Assembly: GCA_907165135.1 (NCBI GenBank)
Contig: OU015568.1
Coordinates: 14,206,501-14,270,500, forward strand
From: Oikopleura dioica
Taxonomy: Eukaryota > Chordata > Appendicularia > Copelata > Oikopleuridae
DNA: 64,000 bases
Reading direction: 5' to 3'
The first letter of the stretch is position 1. Each line of letters begins with the position of its first letter. The notes beneath the pieces were generated by a model. It was not told the origin of the DNA and did not search any database. It saw only the letters and a list, made by a program, of their open reading frames with translations. Of this stretch, positions 34,100 through 46,047 are shown piece by piece. Made by a program: the position numbers and the translations under genes.

Positions 34100-37000
34100 T
34101 TATTGTGACAGTAGTCGAGGGCGTCGTCGAGTTCCAGAAGAAACGCGATCATCAAGATTGAGATCGGTATTTCCTAAAATGATCATTCACACTAGAATAA
34201 TGTTTTAAAGCGGTACTTAGACGCAGATTCGTTGAGCTTTCTGATTGCATGTTAGACAATTCCTTCTTCAAAATCCGCCCATCGTAAAAGTTCTCATTGA
34301 TAGACACAAATCTAGGAGTGAGGGGTTCAAGCGTATCATCTTCTTCTGAAGCCTGTCTCATGATTCTGTCAGATGACAAGGATCTTCTTGCGTCTCGAAC
34401 GAGCTTTGTGTTCCTATAAAATTTATCAGAAAAGCAGCTTTAGTTTTCCCGCTTTACCGATAGATGACCGTCTGACGGGATTTGGGTCGGAGTCTTCCCT
34501 GGGTGATGTAGTTTGGACTCTTGAATTCTGTCAAAATCTTTATTATGGCTTCATTACATCAAAAATATTGATAAAAAGTCTGATGTTGAAGCCATGAGTA
34601 AAAGGCAGGGCCAGAAACAGAGCTTGATTCTTCAAATTGAAATAGATCAGTCTGGTCGAGTGCACTGTGGGTAGCATCATCACAATGAATTCGGTTAATT
34701 TGGCATTCGGATTCTAGTGTTAGCGCTCGTTGTACTGCTTCGCCGATGACAGTAAATTTAGGCATATTGAGATTCGGAATGCATGAAGTTACCCCGCCAG
34801 TAGCAATACCTATTCGCATCCGAAGCCGTTCCATATTCAAGTGTTGGATCCGAAAGTTCAAGTGTATTTTGCACCGTATCTATGTTCTTGACTCAAGACT
34901 TTTACACCTTCCCATGATACCTGAAGAGCGAAACGAGCAAGATCGACCTCATGATTTTCATATTTGACGGGGCATCCTGCAGAAATCATATACGAGTCTC
35001 CGAGAGTTTCAACTTTGAAAAGATTCGGAAAGTTGTGAAGTGTATCATCAAACAGGGTAAATAATGTCTCCAGCATCAGGAAAATCTCTTTTGGTGTAGA
35101 TCGCTTTGATATTTTTGTATAACCAACAATGTCGAAGTTGAGAATTGATGCCTTTGGAAAATACTCTGGCTCCGGTATCGTACCATTTCTGATTTGAGCA
35201 ACTTCTTTTCGTGGAAGAAACATTGAAGATATCGCATCGACCCGGTCTCTTTCGTCAAGCTGCTATTGGTTTTCAGATTATTAAGAGAATAAATTAAATG
35301 AAAATTATTCAAACCATTCCAAAATTTTTGTCTTTTCTTTCACAAGACGCTCTGTATTTTCCGCGTAAGTTTCAAGAAGACCAACGAAGGAATCAATGAT
35401 TGACTTGCTCTTTTCTCCAAATCTTGAAGAGTGTGAATACTGAAAGTGTGGCAAAATATCTCTGAACCACGCGGGTCTTTTATAAGCGTCTTCACTCCAG
35501 CAAGCTTCTAACAAAGCAACTTCTTCAGGTGTCAGCCAATGCTCATTTGAAGAAGTCGGTTTTTCAAGAGTTGGTCTGAATATCTCCGACTGAACAGCGC
35601 GAACTTGTTCAATTTTCTGTTCCTCAGTGAAAGTCTCGTCGCCGATGTAAAATGGCCCTCTTCGGTAAAGAATTTCTTGGAAGACGATTGCAAAGGAGTA
35701 GACATCGCATCGTCTGAGAATATTGGGCGGATCTTTTTGAGAAACGTAAAATCGAAGAGTTTCTGGAGCTTTGTAAATATCAGGTTGAGATTTAGCTGGC
35801 CGACAAGGGTCGAAATTTGATATCTTTACTCTGAAACAGGCGTCAAGTAAACAACTCTTGGATGAGAAGGCTCCATGAAAGCCAAGTTCATTTTCCAAAT
35901 AAACGAGTCCGCACAGAATATCGATTGCGAGAACAAGCTTGACTTCAAGAGTCAGTTCAAGATTTGCATAATAATTTGAGGACAGAAAGTGGTGCAAGCT
36001 ACCGCGGTTGCAATAGTGAATCACCCTGTAGCTTTTTGTCCGAGAGTTGAAAATGCCTTCAAATTTTGCGATGTTGGGCCCTTCAATTCTGATCACTCTT
36101 CTGATCGATTGGAGGCTATCTCGATTTGGCTGCAGTTTAGTTTCCAGTGGAAGTAAACCAACTAGAATTCGTTTCCGCTGCCCTGATTTCTCAATCTTCA
36201 AATTGTAAACTCCAAGTTCACAGAAGCGCCTCGACGGAATCTTCACGCCTTCTATCAAATTAAATCTGCTCCCTCTTCGCGTTGTTGATCTCGATGTTGA
36301 TCGTCTGAAAGAGTTACCAGATGCCATTTCGTTTGCATCTCGGATCATAAAAATCCTTGACGCGGGGATTTCCCATTCGAGCTTGATAAGCTGACGCTCG
36401 TACAAAAAGTCCATGAACAAGCCGGATCCCTTTAGTAGTACGAAAATGACGCCGACCAGACCAACAGTGCCACCAAGAACGAAGAGAATGATTTGCTCAG
36501 TTGTGAAGAACTCTTCTTCATACTCTTCATCTTCTGTCGGTTCTAGATGATGCGTTGATCAAACAAAACAGAATAAAAAAGGTCACCTGTATGGTTGAGA
36601 CGCTGAAGAACAATGTAGCAAACATCAGTATTGCAGACGCGATAGATTTCCTCTCCATGGTCAACTCGGATGAGCTGTTTCCAGTTTTTCAGGTTTCGAT
36701 CAAAGTAACTTTCCTTTGAGTGAAATATAGCTCTCTTGTTATTTCCAACTAATTTCAAGCAAGTCCTGAGAGAAAAATGACCGATTTGAAAGTTGTCCTC
36801 GTCGAGCTCAATCTGTTCGGCGTATCTTGTAACGAATGTTGGTCTTCCAGTGCGTGGATCTTCGATGTATTCAGTTACTTCCTGAACGACTTGAGATCCG
36901 TTTGGGGGGATTTGCATGTCGTAGAAATCGAGGCAGATACGATAGAAGTCAATAGCTGCTGTGTAGCCACGAAGAATCGGACTTGTTGGCATTTGAATTC

Positions 37001-38125
37001 TGAGATGATTATCAATTGTTGGTCGAAAATTGATTTGTTCTTGTATCTTTTCTTTGGATACAACTTGCACTATTACAAAGCGAAAAAGACAAGTTAAGCC
37101 TTTCCTGATAAACATCCAAATACGACAAAAAGCCGCTTGGTGCCAGATCGCCTTCCAGATTGTATTCATTGAGTAGAACCCAGGTTTTTTTCAAGAGCTC
37201 CTTGATGAACCAGTTGATTGTCGAGTCGTCGCGCTGCTGATGTTTTTTATTAAGAATATCCTTGAAAACATTTGGCGGAGCAAAAATGACGTCGAAAGAG
37301 TCAATAATGTCTTCCAAGCTCTGAGGAACGCTCCAGTCTTCGTTTGAGGAATATGAGCCCGGGAGAAATTTACGCTGTCCTTTTATTAGAGCAGAAACGA
37401 TATGTTTTGCTGTTCCTTCTGATTGTTCATTGAAGTATTTTTCTATGTATAACATTCTTCTTCCAGTGTCATAAGAATCTGTCGATGAATATGGAGGGCT
37501 ATTATCAGCTAAAATCATAGCAATCGAACTGAATTAAAAAGAGGTTTTTTACGTTTGAGCGGTAGAATGATCATAATTATCCGCTTCCAGTTGAAATAGG
37601 TCTTCATGCTCCACATCGACTTGGCGATATATTTATAACTTGGACCAAGCGATATAACATTTCGATAATTATTATCCAATCTGTGCCCAACCGTGACCAC
37701 TGGTAGTCCGGTTCTATCATCAGGAACAGTGATCGGCCTATTTCGATGATCAAAGCTCCAGTGAGCGCTTTGGCTGAGAAGTGTGTCGTATCCTTTGGGA
37801 CAAGAAAAGCCAATAGCAAAGTTCATGTCTTCATTGTATGGATAAGTTGTATCGATAACAGTACGAGGTGGGAGAATTTTATTGAATCTTCGTATTCCTG
37901 TTGATAAGATTTCAACATTGTCGCAGTGTTTTCGTTCTTTATGAATGTTTTTTGTTGGTTGTTAGTTTACGATTTTGTGTGGTTACCTTGAATTAGCTCG
38001 TATTTAGGAAATCCTCGTAATATTGTTTCTATGTTTTCACAACTCCAATCACTGTAGTTTGAGCAGAAGACGGTTAAAATTCTTGCATTGCACGAAAATA
38101 GTAAAAAGGGAAGTAAAACTATCAT
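34100..38125 (-). CDS. Receptor-type guanylate cyclase with degenerate kinase-homology and cyclase motifs
   Basis: Natriuretic-peptide-receptor architecture. Signal peptide (MIVLLPFLLFSCNA), a large ligand-binding ectodomain (to about 36.55 kb; VISLGPSYKYIAKSMWSM resembles ANF-receptor domains), one transmembrane segment at about 36.47 kb (FVLGGTVGLVGVIFVLL), a kinase-homology domain (36.1-35.5 kb; the DFG position reads ISNFDP, so it is a pseudokinase), a coiled linker and a class III cyclase domain (35.22-34.58 kb). Metal-binding aspartates are kept (FDIVGYT, ETLGDSYM), but the transition-state Asn/Arg segment VNTASRMES reads VQRALTLES, and the guanine-contact Cys is Thr (PKFTVIG). A stop at 34559-34561 ends the cyclase exon. 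Exons between 34100 and 34520 encode a basic Ser/Arg tail with good phases among themselves, but how they join is unclear. Confidence 0.85.
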
Positions 38126-38273
38126 AGTAGCTCATCACTGACTACACAGAAAAATTCGAATTCATTACAAAAAACTGTCATTTGCATAATATGCTGCGCG
38201 CGGTGTATATTGGTAAAAGCTGCTCTAAGTAGAAACTTGTTACTGTAAAAAGATATTTATTCAAAGCAAAATT

Positions 38274-40158
38274 TTAGACAATTGGTTGAACAGGAATAAC
38301 ATCGCAATCAAAGTTGAACTCCCATTCGATCCACCGGTTGTTGACCATAAATACTGCTGGGTACATATAGCGATCGAGAGTAAACTCAGATTCTTGCTCA
38401 TCAGTCCAGATAGGCTCTTTGAAAACACCGTTTTCATCAAGAAGGGGTGCTGGCCGTTCGTTTGTCCATTTTTCAACGCTCATTCTAAAAGAACAGTCAA
38501 AGAGATTAAAAAAAAATTGACTTACGGGCTTGAGTCGATAGGTAAATCTTCGGGAAAACCTTCAACATCTGCGAGTTTATCGTGTCCACCGACAAGCAGA
38601 ATTTGTCGAGGAGTGGCAACAACTGCAGAGAAGCCAAATCGAGGCTTAGCCATATCTCGATGTCGATGCCAGCCATCATTTTCGTCGTTACCATCAACTT
38701 CGAATGAGTAAACATGATCGGAAGCAATATGCTCAGTATTGTCATGAATCACACCACCTTAACAGAAGATTATTGATGCGAATAAAAACTTACTGTACCA
38801 AATACATAAATCCATCGATCGTAAGCCAAGGCTGCATGATCTTTGATTGCTCGGGGAAAATCTGCGATTTCAGCCCATCCCTCGCCGTTTCCGATTCTTG
38901 GGAGATAAAACTCAACTTTATGAGTGCCAGATTCTTCGCCATAATCTGGGTTTTGGGTGTCCGGATTTACGTCAACACCACCAATCATATAAGCTCGGTT
39001 TCGAACGTAAACCATGGCACCATTTCCGTGACCATAATCTAGGATGTCTTCAGGAGGAAGCTCTTCCCAGTTTTCTTTGACATCCTTGATGCTGATATGA
39101 TTTTATTATTTTTCGAAGATGGCTTTAAAATTGCTTAGAGCGTCTACTTACTACCAACAGCGATCACGTGAGTTGGCGGGCCAGTGAGGAGAACAAACCA
39201 TCACTCGGTCGTCTCCTTGGTCATAATTGACAGTTGCGCAACTATGCCCAGACCAGCCGTATTCAGTGACGCCATCCGTGAGGGTTGGGAGGGATGCTTG
39301 TTGGATGTATTCTAGTCCGCATGGGCCGACTCGAGACACTCTATCGTCACTGTAATCGTTGTTGGCGTATTTACCGCCGCTACCTCCGAGGATGTAGAAT
39401 TCACCCTTTGAATAAGTTAAGCATTTTTAGTTTTGGCTTACCCGAAATTGGACATGACAGCTTCCATGGCCAACATGATGTTCAAAGGTAGAGTAATTCG
39501 GTAGCGGAAGATGGTATTCATCAACGACCCACTTGAAAACATATGGCACTTGCCTCTTCTCACCGCTGTCTCTGCCTCCCCACTCAGAGATGATGAGAGC
39601 TGTGTGGTTAGCTTGTTCATCACAGAAACCATCGCATGGGCAACCATCAGGGCAGTAAGGGCCGCAAGGACACCGCTGGAGACATTGCTTATGTTTATCA
39701 ATGCAGTCTTGGACACATTCATTGTCGTAAGTATCGCATTGTTTGACACAGCTGCACACTTGAGTATCGCAGATTTGTTTGCACTAATAAAATTGTAAAA
39801 AGAAAAGCGATAATTGAAAATTACCCGGCCAGCTTCTTCCTCGTAGATATCTTCACAGTTTTGAGGACACTTCCATTTGTCCCCGCAAGGGCAACCCCAC
39901 ATGCAGTTCAAATGGCATGGGCAGTTTTCGAAGCAAGTCTCGTGGTCTCTCAGGCATTTGTGGATCTTGTCGTAGTCACCATTTGACAGTGAGATGCAAA
40001 TGTTCATCTCTATTATAGATTGGCATAGAATAAGTCCTTATAAAACTTGGTGTACCTGTATTGCACTCATCCTCGCAAACTTTTGACAAATCAAGGGCAT
40101 TGCAGGACTCATTGTAGAAGGCCCACGACGTCCCGAAAAGGAGCAAAAACTTGATCAT
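38274..40158 (-). CDS. Secreted Cys-rich protein with kelch-like repeats, copy A
   Basis: Exons start 40158-40056, 40009-39825, 39783-39442, then from 39405 leftwards to the stop at 38274-38276. Signal peptide (MIKFLLLFGTSWA), then about 140 residues rich in cysteine with the recurring pattern C-P-C-x(2-4)-C-x-G-C-P-C (CPCHLNCMWGCPC and CPCGPYCPDGCPC), then a C-terminal half with kelch-style motifs (FYILGGSGG, AYMIGGVD, WIYVFGT, ILLVGGHD), likely a beta-propeller. No known family combines these in this order, as far as I can recall. It is a clear paralogue of the gene at 43847-45684 on the other strand. Possible roles are an extracellular matrix or filter-house protein; this is inference from the secretion signal and the lineage. 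Confidence 0.8.
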
Positions 40159-40760
40159 TTTCACGAAATCCAACGCACGCAATTTTTGTGATTGGAAGCA
40201 AAAAGTGCCAGCTGGTATTTTCCCAGTGCATATCTTCTAGGCAAGAGAAAACAATTCTCTTCGTCAACAGCGTCAAATGGTCTTTCGGTGATCATCTGCT
40301 GGAGTCTCATGGAAATTTAGACAATTTTATATGCCAATTTTTTTCAATAAGAATAATTTTAATTACCTTAAAATTATTATTTGAAAATAAGGATGCTAAA
40401 TCGACAATCTTGACATGGATAATATCCAATAATTGGATTCCAATTATTAATATGGAATATAAATAACTGGGATTCGCGATAATATATTATGATATATCGG
40501 AAACCGCTTATCAAAATAGGCGCAAATGTCAACGCTTATTTATTTTCCTCCTTTATCGTAACCCAACGCTGCCGCGAGTCTCAAACCGCTCCAATGACTT
40601 TACGCTATTGTTGGATCGCAACAAAAGAAATTTTTATTATCGGCCAGTTTTTCAAAATAGCCAAGAGTAGACCTACCGTAAAAGGATTTACTTTTAAGAC
40701 TTTCAGCTCGAAAGTTTCAAGTTAAAAAGAAAAAAGAGCGTCAGAAACAGAGAGCGTTCA
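40159..40760. promoter_or_regulatory. Divergent upstream region, copy A protein and sulfotransferase
   Basis: About 600 bp, AT-rich, between two diverging genes. No coding feature recognised. Includes an AAATAATTTT/AAAATTATT-type inverted repeat near 40350-40385. Confidence 0.4.
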
Positions 40761-43614
40761 ATGAGCTTGACACCGCCATGGCGATTGAAAATGATAAAAG
40801 ATGTTATTTTTGTACTTTTTCTTTTCGGAGTTTTCTTAATTTTACGCTCGGCGATGGTGAACAAAATAGAATCAAAGCCAGTGTCGACCTTTAGAGAAGA
40901 TGTCATCAAGAATTTTGAGTCTTACTACGACTCAGAGATTGAAATTGAAGATGAATATGAAGAAGAAAATTTGTCGAACATTTATGAAAACGGCGAAAGT
41001 AGGGAATCCGGAAACGAAGAAAGTGCAAAGAAACCTACAGGTAATCATTGAATATATTTTTTTATAAATTATCTTCCATTAATAGACGAGGAGCTCAAAG
41101 CAACCTTCGAGCACCGGAAGCAAGTGATGCGTAGAGGATGTTCGGTCATCAAAAAGATTCAGCAGCTTATGATGACTGGCACATTTGAAAATCTCTTAGA
41201 GCTTCATAAAATCATTTATGATGTTTCCAAACCCATACCGCCCGCGTGGAAGTCGCCAGGAAAATGCAGACCTGATAATGTACCGCAATCTGCTGTCAGC
41301 AGGGGTCTAAATATCAGCCGAAATCCTAGTGCGAAAGCGAAGCGAAAGCGAACCATTTTTTCAAACTTTTTGCGAAGCGAAAGCGAAGCGAATTTTTCGC
41401 CCATGTGCGAAGCGAAAGCGAAGCGAAATATCATTGAAAATTGCGAAAAAAAGCGAAAATTTTTTCGCTTGAATTGAAACGCATTTTCTGGCAAGAATCT
41501 TTAGCAATCAGACACTCAAAAGCGAAGATGATTTCAAAAACCTATTTTTGGGGCAGAAAATTACAAAAAAATCTGTTACTGTACCTTTTTCCAGCTCGTC
41601 AATATAAGCCGAATGGTGGGTCTAACTGTTGATTATTCAAAATTAGTAATAAACTCGATATCAGGGGTGACTATTCGGGTATCGCCGATGCCGCATCGGG
41701 AAGTCGGGGAAAACGGACAATTTTCGGACAAAATTTGTTCGGCCGGGCATTCGGACGGCTTAGCTACTTAAATTTGGCCGGGCAAAAGCGGGCATTTCGT
41801 GCATTTGGGCAAGCTCGGCACTTTCGGGGAATTCAGCGCTTTTGGGCAGTTGGTCAAGCCCGCGCCGAGGAAAATTCTTAAATTTCGCATTCTTTACAAC
41901 TATTTATGCTCTCATGCTCAAATCTCTAACTGAATCAAAAGCCTCTCGATTCGAGAGTCTCGAAACATATTTTTCTAGCCCTTATATATTGAATATCCCA
42001 TCACCAGCTCGACCGGGCATTCGGACGGCGCGACTCTTGGCCCTTGATTTCGGCCGGGCATTCGGATGGCCAATCGACGATTTCTTGCCATGATGGCCAG
42101 GACCAGCTCTATAACCAGTCAACCGTTGGATTTATTGAGAGTTAGACCCACCATTAGACTCGTCTTGACAAGACTGAGAAAACTTGAATTTATAACGGCA
42201 TCAATAATGCCCCTCTCCAACTCTTTGATTAAGACTCTTCCGAATAGAAAAGTCGCTTGCAGTGCGAAAATTTTTGCGAAAATTTGGGAATTTTTGCGAA
42301 GCGAAAGCGAAGCGAATTCTGCTCTCAAGTGCGAAGCGAAGCGAAAGCGAATTCGCTTCGCTTCGCATCGCTTCGCAATAAAGCGAATTCGCACTGCGAA
42401 TTTAGACCCCTGCTGTCAGGTAACTATAAAATGCAAGGAGAAATTTTGAGTACGGGTATTTTCAGATTGGTAGAAGATCCATTCAATATCTTGATCTGTT
42501 TACCACCAAAATGCGGTACAACTAATTGGCAGCGAGGAATGAATACCCTGAACTCCATTATTGACGGGAAAAAACGAGAGCCCGAGACGTTCTACCCGCC
42601 AAAATTATACAGTCTTCTTCCAGTTCTAACCACCAAGCAAATCGATAGCAATAAGACCAAGCCGTTGAGATGGGAAAGAAAAGTTGCGAACACCAGAAAT
42701 CCCTTTGCTAGATTATTTTCCGCGTGGAATGACAAAAGCAGAAATCATCTTGATGAGCACGGAGAAATAAGTTTTGATGAGTACGATCTACAAATATTCC
42801 GACATTTTAAACCTCCTCTCTTTAGCTTTTCGGGATCAAGAATTCTTCAACTTGTAGAAGAAGGAAACATATCAGAAGCAAAGAAGCGCATGCGAGGAAT
42901 TATTGCTGACAAGACGAACCACTTCCATGCGCCATATTGGGCCGGAATCAAGCCTTTTCAAACTTCGCGGCCTCCAGCTGGTAGAAATTCTTCATTCGAA
43001 GGAACGGTTTTTTAAGAAATCAAGTATCAATAAAAGAGGCAAAAGATTTAACAGCCTCAGAATATCGAAATAAACCAAACTCAAGCATTCGCCGAATACA
43101 TCGTCGCTAACCCTGGTAATTCAAAAATGAACCACCACTGGAGAACTCTTTACGGCCAATGTGCTCCTTGTGCCGTTGAATACGAGTATATCATCCATCT
43201 AGGTAACCTTTTGACCCAAGTTTTTGCACTATAATTTTATAGAGGAAAGTCTTTACGAAACTCCATACTTACTAAAACGACTTGGCGTTAACGAGCAAAC
43301 GCATGTCCCTGGAAAATATTCATGGTCTCCGGCTGGTCGAGAGGAGATGAAATGGAGTTCTGTGCCTCGGCTTACTGCTGAGAAGATTTATCAGCATTAC
43401 TATGCGGATTTTGTGCTCTTTGGATACTCTCCTGACGAAGTTCTTGGGTAAATAAGCGTTGTGAACAACAGATTTAAATTTTTTTAGTTTCATCGATGCG
43501 ACAAGATCGGATCTAAAAGCAGCTTCTGTAGCACAAAGAGATCAGTCACGTGCAAATCTTTTTCCAATGCGAAAAAGTTATTTATCGAAATACTACGAAG
43601 GCTGCCAAAACTAG
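40761..43614 (+). CDS. Golgi carbohydrate sulfotransferase (HNK-1ST/CHST8-14 family), exon interrupted by an element
   Basis: Transfers sulfate from PAPS to glycans in the Golgi. Exons 40761-41040, 41086-41299, 42466-43006, 43061-43202, 43243-43447, 43488-43614 sum to 1509 nt, 502 residues, if the 41300-42419 insertion is left out. Type II topology: short cytoplasmic N-terminus and a transmembrane anchor (VIFVLFLFGVFLIL, about 16-30). The 5'-phosphosulfate loop reads LPPKCGTTNWQRGM, the 3'-phosphate motif NTRNPFARLFSAW, and the family signatures QCAPCAVEYEYI and YYADFVLFGYS close the domain. The wild-type donor AG|GTAACT now lies downstream of the element, so unmodified transcripts would read into the element and stop near 41477. 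Flanked on both sides by the Cys-rich/kelch paralogues. AATAAA at 43668. Confidence 0.87.
41300..42412. mobile_element. CAGGG-ended inverted-repeat element, 1113 bp, hAT-like, with GCGAA repeats
   Basis: Begins CAGGGGTCTAAAT and ends ATTTAGACCCCTG, perfect 13-nt inverted ends. A 7-bp duplication CTGTCAG flanks it (41293-41299, 42413-42419). The subterminal parts are packed with GCGAA/GCGAAA units (about 41330-41460 and 42285-42385), and the middle repeats CCGGGCATTCGGACGGC (about 41737, 42009 and, variant, 42053). No transposase frame was recognised. It sits exactly at the exon 2 donor of the sulfotransferase gene, in the same style as the element in PRPF38A. Confidence 0.85.
41613..42154. 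repeat. Inner inverted repeat pair within the 1.1-kb element
   Basis: ATGGTGGGTCTAACT at 41613-41627 recurs as its exact reverse complement at 42140-42154. The pair encloses the block with CCGGGCATTCGGACGGC copies. It may mark a second element nested in the first, or an internal hairpin stem. No clear target duplication beside it. Confidence 0.6.
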
Positions 43615-43846
43615 CTTATTGAAATCTTATTGAAAAATAATCTGCAATGCTTCTTCAATTTCTGTGCAATAAATTTATGAGAAAAAAAATTTCCGTCGAG
43701 TGATTAAAGACACCTGCTATCAGTTGGCCGGTAAACTTCAATTTCTATTCAAGAAGAAGAATCCAAAAATCTTGAGAACTTAACACATGTTCAAAACTGG
43801 ACATCAGTTTCGTTTTTCGATTAGCTAAGGCTAATTTCGAGAGAAA

Positions 43847-45684
43847 ATGTGGCATCTTTTGCTGCTCGTTGCCGGAGCACAGGCCTATTTTAATGAAAGT
43901 TGCAACGCTCTTCACTTGGCGGAAGTGTGTGAAGATGGGTGTAACACCGATCTAAACATTTGTATTGCCGGAGCGGGCGGTAATTACGACAAAATTCATG
44001 AATGCCTGCGTATACACGAAAATTGCTTTCAAAGCTGCCCTTGTCACGCCGTTTGTCCTTGGGGTTGTCCCTGCTATGCGAATGGTGGAAATTGGGAGTG
44101 TGAAAATACATGCACTGATCTATACCACGATGAAGCAGTTTTGGTAATGAAATTTTTAATCGACCAAAAAAAAAACTTATTTCAGTGTACAAAATTGTGC
44201 AATGAAAAAGCTTGCGAATGTTTTAACGACTGCCCAATCTTCGACTATCCTTGCTCCGAAAAATGTGGATTAGGATCGGGTTAATTTGTTATTTTTTTAC
44301 TTCATTATTCGTTTGACAAAATAATAACCCAAAAACAGCGCTTGTAAGATGTCATCAAAGCTGTCCCTGTGGCGCTCTCTGTCCATGGGGATGTCCCTGT
44401 CCGAACTTTTGCAATGAAGCTACCAACCAGACTGCATTGATCTTCACACACAAAAGTTACAACGGGGAGCTTGAGTCAGATCCTTTCTTGCTCAAATGGA
44501 TCGGCGTCGAGCAAATCGATGATGATAATTGGCTTCATACTGAACCAATTGTCTCAGAATTTTCTGATTTCGCCACTTATCCTACCGAGGAGTTCCACTC
44601 GGAGTGCTTTGCTGTCTACAAAGGCCAGCAATTCGTTTTTGGGGGCGAAAATGTAAGAGCATGAAAGTACCTTAAAAAAATATTTCCCTTTAGAACGAAG
44701 TTTACACTATTGGAGACTGTGGTCTTCGCGTAAGAACTGGACAAGAACTTCCTCGTATCAAAGGAGAAGATGGAGTCGATAAACCCGAAAATAAGCAAAT
44801 CTGGCGAGGACATAGCTGTACTGGAGTCAACTTCGACATTGGAACTGATGTTCTCGTTTTATGCTCGCCAAGAGAACAAGGAAATATGTGCTATATGTAG
44901 GTATCAAGTAACTCAAACTCAAAATCATGTTAAAATTAAGTGGAAACTGGGACCCCGCCACAGAGGCTTTCATCAGATGGGAACGTCTTGACGAATATTC
45001 AACTGAAGGACACGCAGATGGTGCTATCGTTACGTGGAGAAACAGGGCGGTTCTTATTGGTGGTCAGCAGATGAAGAACCAAGATACATCCCCGAATGCC
45101 GAATCTGAATTCTTTGTTCCAGATCTCAGTCAGGAGGATAGATGGGAGCATCTTCCCGATCTTCCCTTCCGAGTTATACACCACTCAGCAGTCGCTTACG
45201 ATAGATGGATCTGGGTCTTTGGAGGATTACGGGAAATTATTGGCGGTGAAACTATCAGCGATCGAGCTGTTATGAGATTCGAGGTAAGGAATCAGGAAAA
45301 ATTGATTTTTACCTAGATTATTCTAGGAAGGCCTCGAGGGACAAAACTACGCCTGGGAGGTTGAAGGTCTTTTGAGAACACCAAGAGTGTATCATACAAC
45401 TATCTGGCAGGACGAACGCCATCTCTTGATCGTTGGAGGTCGAGAATATCACAATGAACCAAATTCTAAGTATGTCTGCAGACTACTAACCTTTGCTTAT
45501 ATATTTAAGTCTTCCCTTTGAACAATGGATAAACGTTGGAGAAAAATTGGGAGCCAATGGCCAGTATCTCAGACCAAACTTCATCGAAGAAGAATCAAAA
45601 CAAACAAGACGTGGTCTCGATAACCCAGTTGTTTTCATGATGAGAAATAATTACGGCGAGCAATGTCCTGAATTCCTTGTCTAA
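43847..45684 (+). CDS. Secreted Cys-rich protein with kelch-like repeats, copy B
   Basis: Paralogue of copy A in opposite orientation. Signal peptide (MWHLLLLVAGAQA), then the shared opening NESCNAL-x-x-x-x-VCEDGCNT with matching NYDKIHECLR and CPCHAVCPWGCPC, a second Cys-rich unit (CPCGALCPWGCPC), then kelch-like strands (QQFVFGGEN, AVLIGGQQ, AYDRWIWVFGG, HLLIVGGRE). It is interrupted by short introns (for example around 44150, 44285, 44655, 44900, 45285 and 45475). The C-terminus ends NYGEQCPEFLV at 45684; AATAAA at 45694. Same inference as copy A: extracellular, perhaps structural. The two copies flank the sulfotransferase, so glycan modification of these or co-expressed secreted proteins is a thinkable link. 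Confidence 0.8.
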
Positions 45685-46047
45685 TTCTGTCCAAATAAAT
45701 ACATTTTTACATTAATCTTCTCCCCTGCGTATGCTTATGAGCTGCAAAATTAACGAAACGTGATTCGAATAAAGTCACACTCTATTCGCATCCCGCACTA
45801 TGAACGCTCTCTCAACAATAATTTATTCCTAGAAATGCAACTCTCAAATTTAGAGACTGTAGTAAAGTCAGACTATATGAAGAATGAGCTATATTTGGTG
45901 TCTTTGCATTCCTTTTCCGAATGCCATAAATAAGGGTTTGTTGAACTTAGGAGAGGGGCTAGTACATGAGTAGCTGCTCCTTGAAACAGCTTATAAATAA
46001 GGAATTATCACAGAAACGGAAAGTAGATGGTTCGGGACTTTTGATTT
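45685..46047. other. Convergent 3' region between copy B and aconitase
   Basis: 363 bp holding the copy B poly(A) signal (45694) and the 3' UTR of the minus-strand aconitase gene. Nothing else recognised. Confidence 0.5.

Noticed and set aside
41330-41460. GCGAA arrays as a CRISPR-like or satellite array
   Set aside because: Units are 5-6 bp without spacers, lie inside an inverted-repeat element, and the genome is animal.
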